64,000 bases of DNA from positions 1-64,000 of the forward strand of contig CAYTMI010000001.1 of the NCBI GenBank assembly GCA_964438865.1. The letters are read 5' to 3'. The translations under genes were made by a program, and so were the position numbers. Within the stretch, counting starts at the first letter, position 1; each line of letters starts with the position of its first letter. Below the pieces are notes generated by a model, which did not search any database, was not told the DNA's origin, and worked only from the letters and a program-made list of their open reading frames with translations. The DNA comes from G016234445 sp964438865. Lineage in GTDB: Bacteria; Chloroflexota; Dehalococcoidia; Tepidiformales; Tepidiformaceae. Shown here piece after piece: positions 23,764 through 32,727 of the stretch.

Positions 23764-26376
23764 TCATTCACCGGTTTGGAGGGCAACGCCGCGCTTCCCT
23801 GCCTGCTGGCGCCGCCAGCGCTTGTGGAGGGCGTCGGCGGCGAGGACGGCCGGCGCGGCCAGTGCGGCCACCCCCGCCCCGGCCAGCGGCGGTGGCGCCT
23901 GATCGAGCACGCCGGCGATCGGGCCCGTGAACAGGAACGCCATCAGCAGCGACAACTCGGCCGCGACCGCCACCAGGAGGAAGCGGTTCGTCCGCCAGCC
24001 CAGCGCGCCAGGCCAGAGGGTGGTGCTCCGGCAGGCGAAAGCATTCGCCGCCTGCCCGATGACCACCGCCGCGAAGGCCGCGCCGCTCGCTTCCATGAGC
24101 GTCTGGCCGCCGGGAAAACTGTCGCCCGGGCGCCACCCGGCGGCGAGCATGACCGCGAGGAAGGCGGTCATCTCCACCAGCGCCTCCACCGGCCCGAGCA
24201 GCCCGAACACCCGCCGCAGGAGGCGGGCGTCCATCAGGTGGCGGCCTTCCACTCGGCGGCCAAGGACGCGCTCCGTCGGCGCTTCCGAACCGAGCGCAAG
24301 GGCGGGCAGGAGGTCGGTGCCGATGTCCAGGCAGAGGATCTGGAGGACGCCCAGCGCCAGCGGGAAACGTCCCCCTGACAGCGCCCAGATGACGAACGGG
24401 GTGAGTTCGGCGACGTTGTCGGTGAGGTGGTAGGTGAGGAAGCGGCGGATGTTGGCGAAGGTCGCGCGCCCCTCTTCGATTGCCACCACGATGGTCGCGA
24501 AGTCGTCGTCGAGGAGCACGAGGTCGGCGGCTTCGCGGGCGACGTCCGTCCCCGTGCGCCCCATGGCGATGCCGACGTCCGCCTCCTGGAGGGCGGGACC
24601 ATCGTTCACGCCGTCGCCGGTCATCGCGACGACGTGGCCGCGGGCGTGGAGGGCGCGGGCGATGCGGAGCTTGTCTTCCGGGGTGACCCTGCAGATCACC
24701 GCCCCGTCGCGGTCGACAAGGGCGCCGAGGATCGCATCGTCCGCCGGCAGCTCCGCCCCTCTGACGACGGGACTTCCCGGCAGGAGGAGGCCAACTTCAC
24801 GAGCGATCGCCTCGGCCGTGCCGGGGTGGTCCCCTGTGACCATGGCGACGGCGATCCCGGCCCGGCGGCAGGCGGCGACGGCGTCGCGGGCGCCGGCCCG
24901 GGGCGGGTCTTCCATGCCGATCAGGCCGAGGAGTTCCAGGTCGCGCTCCGCCTCGTCCGCGGTCGCGGGCACGGCTGCGAGGGGACGGCGGGCAACGGCG
25001 AGGACGCGGAGCCCCCGGCTGGCCATCTCCTGGGCCACGGTTTCCGCCCCGGGGACACTCCCGCTCCGGCTGATCACCGCCTCTGGGGCGCCCTTGGTGA
25101 ACAGCCACCCCGGAGTCGCCACCGACATTCGCCGCCGGAGCGGGTCGAACGGGAACCTTCGCAGCACCTGCCCGTCGGGGTCGCCGGCGGCCACGTCGGT
25201 TCCCAGGCGCCGGGCGAAGGTGTCGAGCGCCGCCTCCATCGGGTCGCCGCGGGCTACCCATGCCCCCTCCCGTTCGACCGCCCGCCCGTCCGAGCAGGCG
25301 GCCGCGGCTGAGGCGAGGCCGAGGAGGGCGGCGGCAAGCCCCGGGGGCGGGACGATCGGCGGCGCCGGGGCATAGCCTTCGCCGGGGACGGTCATCGCTC
25401 CCCCGGGCGTCCAGGCTTCGCGCACGGACATCTCGTTCCGGGTGAGCGTGCCCGTCTTGTCGGTGCAGATGAAGGTGGTGGACCCGAGCGTCTCCACCGA
25501 CTCCAACCGCCTGACGAGGGCGTGGCGGCGGGCCATGCGCTGGGCCCCCATCGCCAGCGAGAGCGTGACGGTGGGCAGGAGGCCTTCGGGCACGAGGGCG
25601 ACGGTGACGCCAATGGCGAAGAGGAAGCCATCGCTGGGCGGGGTCCCCACGAGCAGGGCGATGCCGAAGAACCCGGCTCCAACACCGAGCGCAGCCAGGG
25701 CAACCGTCCGCACCACCCGGTCGAGTTCGCGCGCGAGGGGGCTCCGGGGGCGCCTGCCCGCGCGGGTGAGGCGGGCAATCGCGGCCAGCCGGGTGCCGCC
25801 CCCGGTCGCGTGGACCACGGCCGTCGCTTCGCCGGAGACGACGAACGTCCCCGCCGTGACCGTACTGCCTGCTTCGACGGCTACCGGCAGGCTTTCGCCG
25901 GTAAGGGTGGACTCGTCGACGCGGAGACTTTCGGCCGCGAGGACGGTCATGTCGGCGGGAATGCCGTCGCCACCGGCGAGGAAGACGAGGTCCCCGGCGG
26001 CCAGCCCGGCGGCGTCGATCTCCTCGCGGCGGCCGTCGCGAAGGACCTTGACCCGCCGGGGGATGAGGCGCCGAAGCTGCTGGGCGGCGCGCTCGGCCCG
26101 GTGTTCCTGGGCGAAGGCGAAGACGCCGTTGACGACGATCACGACGAAGATGGCCCCCCCGAGCTGGGGCATCCCGGCGATGAAGGCGAGGACGCCGGCC
26201 ACCCAGAGGAGGAGGGCGAAGAAATGCGAGACCTGGGCGCCAAGCTGCTTCCAGGCGGGGGGCGAGGGCGCCGGGGGGAGGGTGTTCGGGCCATCCCTGG
26301 CGAGGCGCGCGGCAGCCTCGGCGCTGGTCAGCCCGGCGCCCGGCCGGTCTCCGGGGGCGCTGGTGGTCATGGCCAT
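23764..26376 (-). CDS. Cation-transporting P-type ATPase (P2-like)
   Basis: The 870-residue protein has a cation ATPase N-terminus, the TGES actuator loop, the M4 segment VALVPEGLLPTV, the phosphorylation site CTDKTGT (Asp about 306), MVTGDHPGTA and GDGVNDGPAL. The PEGL motif in M4 and lack of heavy-metal CPC or N-terminal MXXC motifs point to a P2-type Ca, Na/K or H pump rather than copper export. It carries multiple C-terminal membrane helices. The start ATG 26374-26376 has GGGAG upstream; a longer reading to 26529 adds unlike sequence. The transported ion is uncertain. Confidence 0.9.
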   Translation of the reverse strand: MAMTTSAPGDRPGAGLTSAEAAARLARDGPNTLPPAPSPPAWKQLGAQVSHFFALLLWVAGVLAFIAGMPQLGGAIFVVIVVNGVFAFAQEHRAERAAQQLRRLIPRRVKVLRDGRREEIDAAGLAAGDLVFLAGGDGIPADMTVLAAESLRVDESTLTGESLPVAVEAGSTVTAGTFVVSGEATAVVHATGGGTRLAAIARLTRAGRRPRSPLARELDRVVRTVALAALGVGAGFFGIALLVGTPPSDGFLFAIGVTVALVPEGLLPTVTLSLAMGAQRMARRHALVRRLESVETLGSTTFICTDKTGTLTRNEMSVREAWTPGGAMTVPGEGYAPAPPIVPPPGLAAALLGLASAAAACSDGRAVEREGAWVARGDPMEAALDTFARRLGTDVAAGDPDGQVLRRFPFDPLRRRMSVATPGWLFTKGAPEAVISRSGSVPGAETVAQEMASRGLRVLAVARRPLAAVPATADEAERDLELLGLIGMEDPPRAGARDAVAACRRAGIAVAMVTGDHPGTAEAIAREVGLLLPGSPVVRGAELPADDAILGALVDRDGAVICRVTPEDKLRIARALHARGHVVAMTGDGVNDGPALQEADVGIAMGRTGTDVAREAADLVLLDDDFATIVVAIEEGRATFANIRRFLTYHLTDNVAELTPFVIWALSGGRFPLALGVLQILCLDIGTDLLPALALGSEAPTERVLGRRVEGRHLMDARLLRRVFGLLGPVEALVEMTAFLAVMLAAGWRPGDSFPGGQTLMEASGAAFAAVVIGQAANAFACRSTTLWPGALGWRTNRFLLVAVAAELSLLMAFLFTGPIAGVLDQAPPPLAGAGVAALAAPAVLAADALHKRWRRQQAGKRGVALQTGE

Positions 26377-26587
26377 GCCACGCTCCCTCGGCGCTGCGGC
26401 CCGTCCATTGGTCCAATTGTCAGCCCGTCCCGGGCTCCGATCAGGGGCCGGGCGGACCATCCTCGCCGGCCGGATGGCCCCGGGAAGGGCCGTTCGTGTC
26501 CCGAAACCATAGCCCTTCGGCCCGGCCATGTCGCTCCGCCGGGGACGATAATCCAGCGGGCGGTGTCACCTGTCGCGGGAGGGCTCT

Positions 26588-27016
26588 GTGCTCCGGGAAC
26601 TGACCATCGACGAATGCGAATCGCTGCTCCGGCGCCACCGTCACGGCCACATCGCCATGCGCGACGCCGAGGGCGCCTACCTCGTCCCGATCAGCTATGC
26701 CTACGCCGACGGGGCGGTCTACGGCCACGCTGCCCCCGGCCGGAAGATCGCGCTGATGCGCCGCTGGCCCCACGTCGCCTTCCAGGTGGAGGACGTGGAG
26801 CACGGCGCCCGCTGGCGGAGCGTCGTCGTCCGCGGCCGGTTCGAAGAACTCCACGGCGAAGACAACCAGTTTCGCTGCCGGGCGCTCCTCCTGAAGGCTT
26901 TCGAAGGCAACCACATGAGCCTCACCGCCGGGCACGGCCACCGGACGACGCTCGCCGACGCCGTCCTCTTTCGCATCCGGATCGAGGAGATGACCGGCCG
27001 CGCCGAGAACATGTGA
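26588..27016 (+). CDS. Pyridoxamine 5'-phosphate oxidase-like FMN-binding protein
   Basis: The 142-residue split-barrel protein starts at GTG 26588, with GGGAGG 6 nt upstream. Features include LRRHRHGHIAMRDAEGAYLVPISYAY, HAAPGRKIALMR and VAFQVEDVEHGARWRSVVVRGRF, typical of nitroimidazole-resistance/PPOX family proteins. These bind FMN or F420 and reduce or shield small molecules. The substrate is unknown. It precedes the glycosyltransferase by 88 bp on the same strand and could be cotranscribed. Confidence 0.85.
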   Translation: MLRELTIDECESLLRRHRHGHIAMRDAEGAYLVPISYAYADGAVYGHAAPGRKIALMRRWPHVAFQVEDVEHGARWRSVVVRGRFEELHGEDNQFRCRALLLKAFEGNHMSLTAGHGHRTTLADAVLFRIRIEEMTGRAENM

Positions 27017-27103
27017 GCCCGGAGTTGGCGGCCTCCCGCCGGGATGCCGCACAATGGGAAGTCCCGCGGGGAGGCGTTCTTCGCACCCGGGGACGGAGCG
27101 GCC

Positions 27104-28387
27104 ATGACGCGCATCGCCCAGATCTCGTTGCACACCAGCCCCCTGGCGCCCCTCGGCGGCCGGGAGACGGGCGGGATGAACGTCTACGTCCTCGAACTTT
27201 CCCGCGAACTGGCCCGCCTCGGCTACGAAGTCGACATCTTCACCCGGCTCGACGGCGACCTCCCCCGGGTCGAAGAGGTCGCCCCGAACCTCCGCCTCGT
27301 CCGGATCGCCGCCGGCCCTGCCGAGCCGATGCAGAAGGAAGAGATGGCGGCCTACCTCCCGGAGTTCGTTCAGGACATGCGCGCCTTCGTCGCCGAAGCG
27401 GGACAGCCCTACGCCGTCTATCACAGCCACTACTGGCAGAGCGGCCGGGCCGGCGAACTCCTTGCCCGCGAAGCCCGCCGCCCCCACGTCGTCATGTTCC
27501 ACACCCTCGGCGAAGTCAAGAACCGGGCCCGGATCAGCGAACAGGAACCGGTGTTCCGGATCCAGCACGAACGCGCCATCGCCCACCACGCCGACGCCAT
27601 CATCACCGCCAGCAGCCACGAGCGCGTCCTCCTCGAGCGCTACTACGGGGCCGACCCCAACCGCATGCACACCATCCCCTGCGGCGTCGACCTGGAACTC
27701 TTCAGCCCCCGCGACCGCCGCGCCAGCCGGGAAGCGCTGGGGCTCCCCGCCACCTCCCCCGTCCTCCTCTGGGTCGGGCGGCTGGAGAAGCTCAAGGGCG
27801 TGGACATCCTGATCAGCGCCTTCGCCCAGCTCGAAATCGAAGGCGCCACCCTCCTGATCGTCGGCGGCGACGAGCGCGCCGGCGCCCTCCGCTCGGAACT
27901 GGAAGCGCAGGCGGAAGCGCTCGGCGTCGGTGGCCGGGTGCGCTTCGTCGGGGCCGTCCCCCACGACACCCTGCCCGCCTATTACAGCGCCGCCGACGTC
28001 TGCGTCGTCCCCAGCTACTACGAAAGCTTCGGCCTCGTTGCCGTGGAAGCGATGGCCTGCGGGACGCCGGTCGTCGCCTCGCGCGTCGGCGGGCTGGTCT
28101 CGACCGTGGAAGACGGCGTGACCGGCTACCTGATCCCCTGGCGCTGCCCCGAGCCCTTCGCCGAAAAGCTGGAGGTATTGCTCGCCAACCCGGAGCTGCG
28201 GGCGAACTTCAGCCGGGCGGCGCGGAAGTCGGTCGAACGCTTCCGCTGGCGGGCGATCGCCCTGCGCGTGGCCGAAGTCTACGACGAGGTGGCGGAGGCC
28301 TACCGCCCCCGCCGCGGCCGCGACACCCCCAACGGTTTCGGCAAGGAAGTCTACGAAGCCGCGGTCCTCGCCGGCCGGCGGCCGTGA
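27104..28387 (+). CDS. MshA-like family 4 glycosyltransferase
   Basis: The 427-residue protein is a GT-B, family 4 retaining glycosyltransferase. The N-terminal half has GGRETGGMNVYVLELSRELA and EVDIFTR, close to the GGMNVYV segment of D-inositol-3-phosphate glycosyltransferase MshA and of sucrose-phosphate-synthase-like enzymes. The C-terminal half has WVGRLEKLKGVDILI and the ExxxxxxxE nucleotide-sugar motif in YESFGLVAVEAMACGTP. The start is ATG 27104 with GGACGGAG upstream. The stop overlaps the PIG-L gene by 4 bp. A UDP-GlcNAc transfer in thiol or glycolipid synthesis is inferred from this neighbour. Confidence 0.88.
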   Translation: MTRIAQISLHTSPLAPLGGRETGGMNVYVLELSRELARLGYEVDIFTRLDGDLPRVEEVAPNLRLVRIAAGPAEPMQKEEMAAYLPEFVQDMRAFVAEAGQPYAVYHSHYWQSGRAGELLAREARRPHVVMFHTLGEVKNRARISEQEPVFRIQHERAIAHHADAIITASSHERVLLERYYGADPNRMHTIPCGVDLELFSPRDRRASREALGLPATSPVLLWVGRLEKLKGVDILISAFAQLEIEGATLLIVGGDERAGALRSELEAQAEALGVGGRVRFVGAVPHDTLPAYYSAADVCVVPSYYESFGLVAVEAMACGTPVVASRVGGLVSTVEDGVTGYLIPWRCPEPFAEKLEVLLANPELRANFSRAARKSVERFRWRAIALRVAEVYDEVAEAYRPRRGRDTPNGFGKEVYEAAVLAGRRP

Positions 28388-29658
28388 CACACGGTGGGGC
28401 CGCCCGGCCCGACGATTGGGTAGTGCTGTCGGAGGCGCTTCCGCAGTTGGCGCAAAGGTTGCAGGCGGAACTGACGGCGATAGGACTTCCTGCTCTCGCT
28501 GAGCAGATCGACGGGCTGGTTGTCCAGCCCTGCGGCTGCGGGGAGGACTACTGCGCCAGCCTGAGGACGAGCCACCCGGCAACGCGGCGGGATCCTGCGA
28601 GAGACCAGTCCGCCCTCCTCGACAACCTCGTCGTCGTGGACGCGCCAGACGGCGACATCACCTACATCGAGATCCTCGAGGCAGAGGTCCGCCAGCAACT
28701 GCAGCGCCTGTTCCCTTCATGGCCGTGGGACCGCAAGGCAAAGCAGCCGCGGCGAGGGAAGGAACGGTACAATCTCGCCGTGAGCAAGAACGACCGGAAG
28801 AAGAAGAAGCCCAAGACACTTCCCGCGGCCCCCGCCACGCCGCCGATCGGCTCCGCCCAGCAGGAGGCGCCGCCGCCGATCGAAGGCCCTCTCAACGCCA
28901 TGGTGATCATGGCCCACCCGGACGACGCCGAGTTCGTCTGCGGCGGCACCGTCGCGAAGTGGTGTGCCGAAGGCTGGGACGTCCGCTACGTCCTCGTCAC
29001 CGGCGGCGACAAAGGCACCCACGACGAGTCCATGCACCCTGAGAAGCTCGCTGCCATCCGCGAAGAGGAGCAGCGCGCCGCCTGCCGCCGCCTCGGCGTC
29101 AAGGAGTGCATCCTCCTCGGCTACCCCGACGGCTTCACCGTCGACGAACACGAACTCCGCGGCCAGATCGTCCGCCTCCTCCGGATTCACCGGCCCGACG
29201 TCGTCATCACCTGGGACGCCTTTCGCCGCGGCTTCAACCACCGTGACCACCGCAACGTCGGCACGGTCACGGCCGACGCCATCTACCCGCTCGTCCGCGA
29301 CCGCCTCTTCTACCCCCAGCACGAAGAGGACGGCCTTGTCAGCCACCAGGTGAACGAAGTCCTCCTCGCCGGTTCCGACGACCCGGACTACAGCGTCGAC
29401 ATCACCGCCCACTGGGAGACGAAGGTGGAAGCGATCCTCTGCCACACCAGCCAGATCGGCGGGCGAACGCGGGAAGACTTCCTCAAGCAGCGCCGGGAGC
29501 AGGTCGAGCGCGAAGGCGAGAAGCCGATCGAGGAGCGCTTCCGCCGCTGGAGCATCCGCCGCCCGATGCGCCACCCCGGGCCCGAGGGCGGCGCCGCTGC
29601 CGCCGCCGCCCCACCCGCCGTTGCCACGCTCGTCGCCAAGCCCAAGGGCCAGCACTGA
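28384..29658 (+). CDS. PIG-L deacetylase with extra N-terminal Cys-rich domain
   Basis: From GTG 28384, which overlaps the glycosyltransferase stop (GTGA), one frame runs without a stop for 424 residues. Residues 1-132 form a compact unknown domain with VVQPCGCGEDYCASL and a later ITYIEILEAEVR segment. The rest is a PIG-L/LmbE deacetylase: metal motif AHPDDAEFV, and HRDH later in FNHRDHRNVG, which removes N-acetyl groups from GlcNAc conjugates as MshB and BshB do. A GTG at 28780, six nt after TACAAT, could produce the deacetylase alone (292 residues, the usual MshB length). Both forms are plausible. Confidence 0.8.
   Translation: MTHGGAARPDDWVVLSEALPQLAQRLQAELTAIGLPALAEQIDGLVVQPCGCGEDYCASLRTSHPATRRDPARDQSALLDNLVVVDAPDGDITYIEILEAEVRQQLQRLFPSWPWDRKAKQPRRGKERYNLAVSKNDRKKKKPKTLPAAPATPPIGSAQQEAPPPIEGPLNAMVIMAHPDDAEFVCGGTVAKWCAEGWDVRYVLVTGGDKGTHDESMHPEKLAAIREEEQRAACRRLGVKECILLGYPDGFTVDEHELRGQIVRLLRIHRPDVVITWDAFRRGFNHRDHRNVGTVTADAIYPLVRDRLFYPQHEEDGLVSHQVNEVLLAGSDDPDYSVDITAHWETKVEAILCHTSQIGGRTREDFLKQRREQVEREGEKPIEERFRRWSIRRPMRHPGPEGGAAAAAAPPAVATLVAKPKGQH
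28768..28773 (+). promoter_or_regulatory. Internal -10 TACAAT before the PIG-L domain
   Basis: TACAAT (5 of 6) ends 6 nt before GTG 28780, the natural start of a stand-alone PIG-L protein. The -35 region is weak. Confidence 0.45.
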
Positions 29659-29668
29659 TCGCGGCCGC

Positions 29669-30799
29669 TCAGGGGCCGGAGAGCGGACAGCGCCCGCACA
29701 TCCCCCGCGTGCAGTAGTCCCCGTGGAGGAGGAGCCCTCCCTGGAGCCGCGCGGCCGTGGCGAAGGGGCGACCGCCGGCGTGGCCAAGCCAGCGCTCCAG
29801 CCGCTTCAGCCGCCCATAGGTCCCCGGCGAAGGCAGCGCCCGCCAGGCCGCCTCGACGCTCGCCTCCTCCCAGGCGCCCGCGGCGAGGGCGACCGGGAGC
29901 ACCGCGTTGACCGCGAGTTCGATGGCGCCGCCGCGCCCCAGGCCCGCAGCCCGGAGCCGGGGCAGCTCCCCTTCCCGCAGTTCCCCCGGCCAGCCGCCGC
30001 CAGGGCCCGGCCAGAGACCGGCGACCAGGGCGCCCGCCGCCTCCAGCCGCCGCGCCGGCGATGCGAGGGGACGGAGCCCGGCCCGGCGGAGGACGAGGAC
30101 GGCAGCGGCGCCTTTCAGCTCGGCGGCGGCCGCGAGAGGGCGGCCAACTCCCGGGGCACGGCGATCGAGGCGTTCGAGCAGTGCCGCCAGCGGCAGTTCC
30201 CGGGCCAGCCGGGCGAAGGCGGCGCGGTTCGCGGCCCCGCCGAGGGTTTCGAGGATGAGCGTGTAGAGCGCCTGCCCGGCCCCGGCGGACTCGACCAGGG
30301 GAGCGACCCTGAGGGCCTTCAGCCGCAACCGCCGGATGCCCATCCGTTCGAGCGTCGTTTCGACCTCGGCGCCGTGGGCGGCGGCGAACGCGCAGGGCGG
30401 GGTGAAGCGCTCGCCGAAACCGCCCGGGGAGGCGCCAAGGACGAGCACCGGGATCGCCCGCCCTGCGGCGGTGAGGGTGGCGAGGGCGCCGGTGTCGTTC
30501 GCTTCGACGACGTGGAGGATGACCCCGGCATAGGCCGGGTCAAGGTGGTGGGCGTGGCTGCGCCAGCCGCTGGCCCGGAGATGGAGCTCGACGTCCCCTC
30601 GGAGGAGGTCATCGCCGGCTTCGACGATCGCGCCGGTGTAGTCCGGCCCGCTCGCGCCGCCGGGGACGCCGGGGAAGATCACCTTCAGGGCGCGCCCGTC
30701 CTCGAGCCGCAGGGGGCCGCGGACGCCCTCGCCCCAGCGCGCGGCCAGTTCGGCCTCGGAGGCGAAGCCGGCAAGGGTTGGGGCGGCGCGGGCACTCAC
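29669..30799 (-). CDS. DUF2851 family protein
   Basis: The 376-residue protein starts at GTG 30797-30799, overlapping the stop of the upstream regulator (GTGA). It has the DUF2851 hallmarks: SGPDYTGAIVEAG, RGDVELHLRASGW, a HAHHLD segment and AGVILHVVEA near the N-terminus, and a C-terminal cysteine cluster CTRGMCGRCPL. Function is unknown. The acidic PDY...GDVELH pattern vaguely recalls PD-(D/E)XK nucleases and the cysteines could bind a metal or Fe-S cluster; both are guesses. Confidence 0.8.
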   Translation of the reverse strand: MSARAAPTLAGFASEAELAARWGEGVRGPLRLEDGRALKVIFPGVPGGASGPDYTGAIVEAGDDLLRGDVELHLRASGWRSHAHHLDPAYAGVILHVVEANDTGALATLTAAGRAIPVLVLGASPGGFGERFTPPCAFAAAHGAEVETTLERMGIRRLRLKALRVAPLVESAGAGQALYTLILETLGGAANRAAFARLARELPLAALLERLDRRAPGVGRPLAAAAELKGAAAVLVLRRAGLRPLASPARRLEAAGALVAGLWPGPGGGWPGELREGELPRLRAAGLGRGGAIELAVNAVLPVALAAGAWEEASVEAAWRALPSPGTYGRLKRLERWLGHAGGRPFATAARLQGGLLLHGDYCTRGMCGRCPLSGP

Positions 30800-31032
30800 C
30801 CCGGGGCCGCGCCGGAGGGAGGAGAGGCATCGTAGGCGGCCGCCTCTTCCGCGAGGAGGTGAAGGAGCGTCGCCGAGGCGCCCCGGGGGGCATAGCGGCC
30901 CGTCTCCCATTCGCTGACCGTCTGCTGGCGCATCCCAAGGCGGCGGGCCAGTTCCGCCTGGCTCAGCCCCAGCCGCGCCCGGAGGACTGCCACCCCTTCC
31001 GCCGTCCAGGGGTCGGCGTGCTTCCCCGCCAT
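30796..31032 (-). CDS. XRE-family helix-turn-helix regulator
   Basis: This 78-residue protein has a Cro/CI helix-turn-helix: LRARLGLSQAELARRLGMRQ and QTVSEWETGRYAP. It starts at ATG 31030-31032 with GGAGGAGG upstream, and its stop overlaps the DUF2851 start by 4 bp, so the two are translationally coupled. The gap 31033-31128 before the ABC operon holds the repeated motif gattttcgatt, which could be an operator. It may autoregulate the pair. Confidence 0.85.
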   Translation of the reverse strand: MAGKHADPWTAEGVAVLRARLGLSQAELARRLGMRQQTVSEWETGRYAPRGASATLLHLLAEEAAAYDASPPSGAAPG

Positions 31033-31128
31033 GGCCTCCTCCGATTTTCGATTCTCGATCGACGATTTTCGATTACGGTACCCCCTACCCGTTACCGTGT
31101 AAACCGCGTTGATTCCCCCTCCGGGCGT

Positions 31129-31902
31129 CTACCGTCCGCTTCGAAGGTGGCGCCCGAGGAACTGGCGGGCGCGCTCGCTGCGAGGGTTGGCGAAGAACTC
31201 CGCGGGGAGCGCGTCTTCCTGCACCGCCCCCTCGTCCATGAACACCACCCGGCTGGCGGCTTCTCGCGCAAAACCCATCTCGTGGGTGACGACCAGCATC
31301 GTCATCCCCTCCACCGCAAGGCCTCGCATCACCTCCAGCACCTCTCCCACCAACTCGGGGTCGAGCGCGCTCGTCACCTCGTCGAACAGCATCAAGCGGG
31401 GGTCCATGGCGAGCGCCCGGGCGATCGCGACGCGCTGTTGCTGGCCCCCGGAGAGCTGCGCCGGGTAGGCGTCGAGCTTATCGGCGAGGCCCACGCGGGT
31501 GAGCATCGCCGTCGCCCGCTGGCGAGCCTGCCCCTTCGGCTGCCGGAGGACGTGGACCGGCGCCTCCATCACGTTGCCCAGGGCGGTGAGGTGGGGGAAA
31601 AGGTTGAAGCGCTGGAAAACCATCCCGATTTCGCGGCGCATGCGCGCCACGACAGCCTCCCGCTCCGGCTTGAGGCGGCCCTCTTCCTCGCGGTAGCCCA
31701 CGAGCCTGCCCGCAAAGAGGATGCGGCCCCGCTCGATCTGCTCAAGGTGGTTGATGCAGCGCAGGAGGGTGGACTTGCCTGATCCCGACGGCCCGAGGAT
31801 GGCGACCACCTCCCCCGCCTCCACGGAGAGGGAGATCCCGCGCAGCACCTCGTTCTGGCCGAAGGACTTGTGCACGTCCTGGAGTTCAAGCAGCGGCGGC
31901 AT
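31129..31902 (-). CDS. Polar amino-acid ABC transporter ATPase
   Basis: The 257-residue ATPase has Walker A GPSGSGKST, the Q-loop MVFQRFNLFPH, signature LSGGQQQRVAIARAL, Walker B LMLFDEVTSALD and the switch histidine VVTHEMGFA. These are the marks of GlnQ/HisP-type polar amino-acid importers. The start at ATG 31900-31902 overlaps the permease stop (TGATG), so translation is coupled. It is the last gene of the operon binding protein, permease, ATPase. Confidence 0.93.
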   Translation of the reverse strand: MPPLLELQDVHKSFGQNEVLRGISLSVEAGEVVAILGPSGSGKSTLLRCINHLEQIERGRILFAGRLVGYREEEGRLKPEREAVVARMRREIGMVFQRFNLFPHLTALGNVMEAPVHVLRQPKGQARQRATAMLTRVGLADKLDAYPAQLSGGQQQRVAIARALAMDPRLMLFDEVTSALDPELVGEVLEVMRGLAVEGMTMLVVTHEMGFAREAASRVVFMDEGAVQEDALPAEFFANPRSERARQFLGRHLRSGR

Positions 31903-32681
31903 CAGCGGACCCCCGGCCAGGCGCTGCGCCGCACCCGGCTGAAGACCGACTCGCTCGCCCCGACGCCCCCTGAGCCGCTGCTGTAGCGCGCCTCCAGCCA
32001 CGACTGGAAGACGCTCGCGACCGTGGTCAGGGCCAGGTACCAGACGGAGATGATCAACAGCCATTCGAGGTACTTGAGGCTGGACGAGTACTGCTGCTTG
32101 GCGACGAAGAAGAGTTCCGCGACGCTGATCGCGTTGACAAGCGACGAACTCTTGAGCATGGCGATGAACTCGTTGCCCGTCGGCGGGATGACGACGCGCA
32201 TCGCCTGGGGGAGGATGATCCGCCGCATCGCCAGGGGGTAGGTCATCCCTAGCGAGCGTGCAGCCTCGGCCTGCCCCGGGTCCACGCTCTGGATCCCGGC
32301 GCGCATGATCTCGGTCATGTAGGCGCCTTCGTTGATCGAGAGCGCGACGATCGCCGCCTGGAACGTGGAGAGCTTGCCGTCCCAGGGCGCCCATCCTGGC
32401 CACAACTGGGGCAGGGCGAAGAACCAGAAGACGATCTGGACGAGCAGGGGCGTGCCCCGGAAGAACCAGATGTAGGCCAGTGACAACCAGCGGACTGGCC
32501 CCAGCCGCGAGAGCCGCATGAGCGCGAAGAGCGTGCCCAGTCCGACTCCGAACAGCATCGCCAGTACGGAGAGCCGGACCGTCATCCAGACGCCGCGCAG
32601 GACGAGCTCCGAAAAGAGGTTCTCCCGCACGACGCCCCAGTCGATTACACCCAGGAAGAGCGGCGCCACGCGGCGGAGCAT
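31902..32681 (-). CDS. Polar amino-acid ABC transporter permease
   Basis: The 259-residue membrane protein has about five helices and the HisMQ-type EAA loop EAARSLGMTYPLAMRRIILPQAMRV. One permease gene is present, so the transporter is probably a homodimer in the membrane. It lies between the binding protein (47 bp upstream) and the ATPase (overlapping). Confidence 0.92.
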   Translation of the reverse strand: MLRRVAPLFLGVIDWGVVRENLFSELVLRGVWMTVRLSVLAMLFGVGLGTLFALMRLSRLGPVRWLSLAYIWFFRGTPLLVQIVFWFFALPQLWPGWAPWDGKLSTFQAAIVALSINEGAYMTEIMRAGIQSVDPGQAEAARSLGMTYPLAMRRIILPQAMRVVIPPTGNEFIAMLKSSSLVNAISVAELFFVAKQQYSSSLKYLEWLLIISVWYLALTTVASVFQSWLEARYSSGSGGVGASESVFSRVRRSAWPGVR

Positions 32682-32727
32682 AGGCTCCGGGACCGGCAGC
32701 GGCCAGCCCCGGAGCCGTGACTCAGCC

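Noticed and set aside
25522..28383. Very long plus-strand open frame across the P-type ATPase
   Set aside because: It is antisense to the ATPase with Arg/Pro/Gly-rich shadow sequence; only the part from 28384 on is protein-like.
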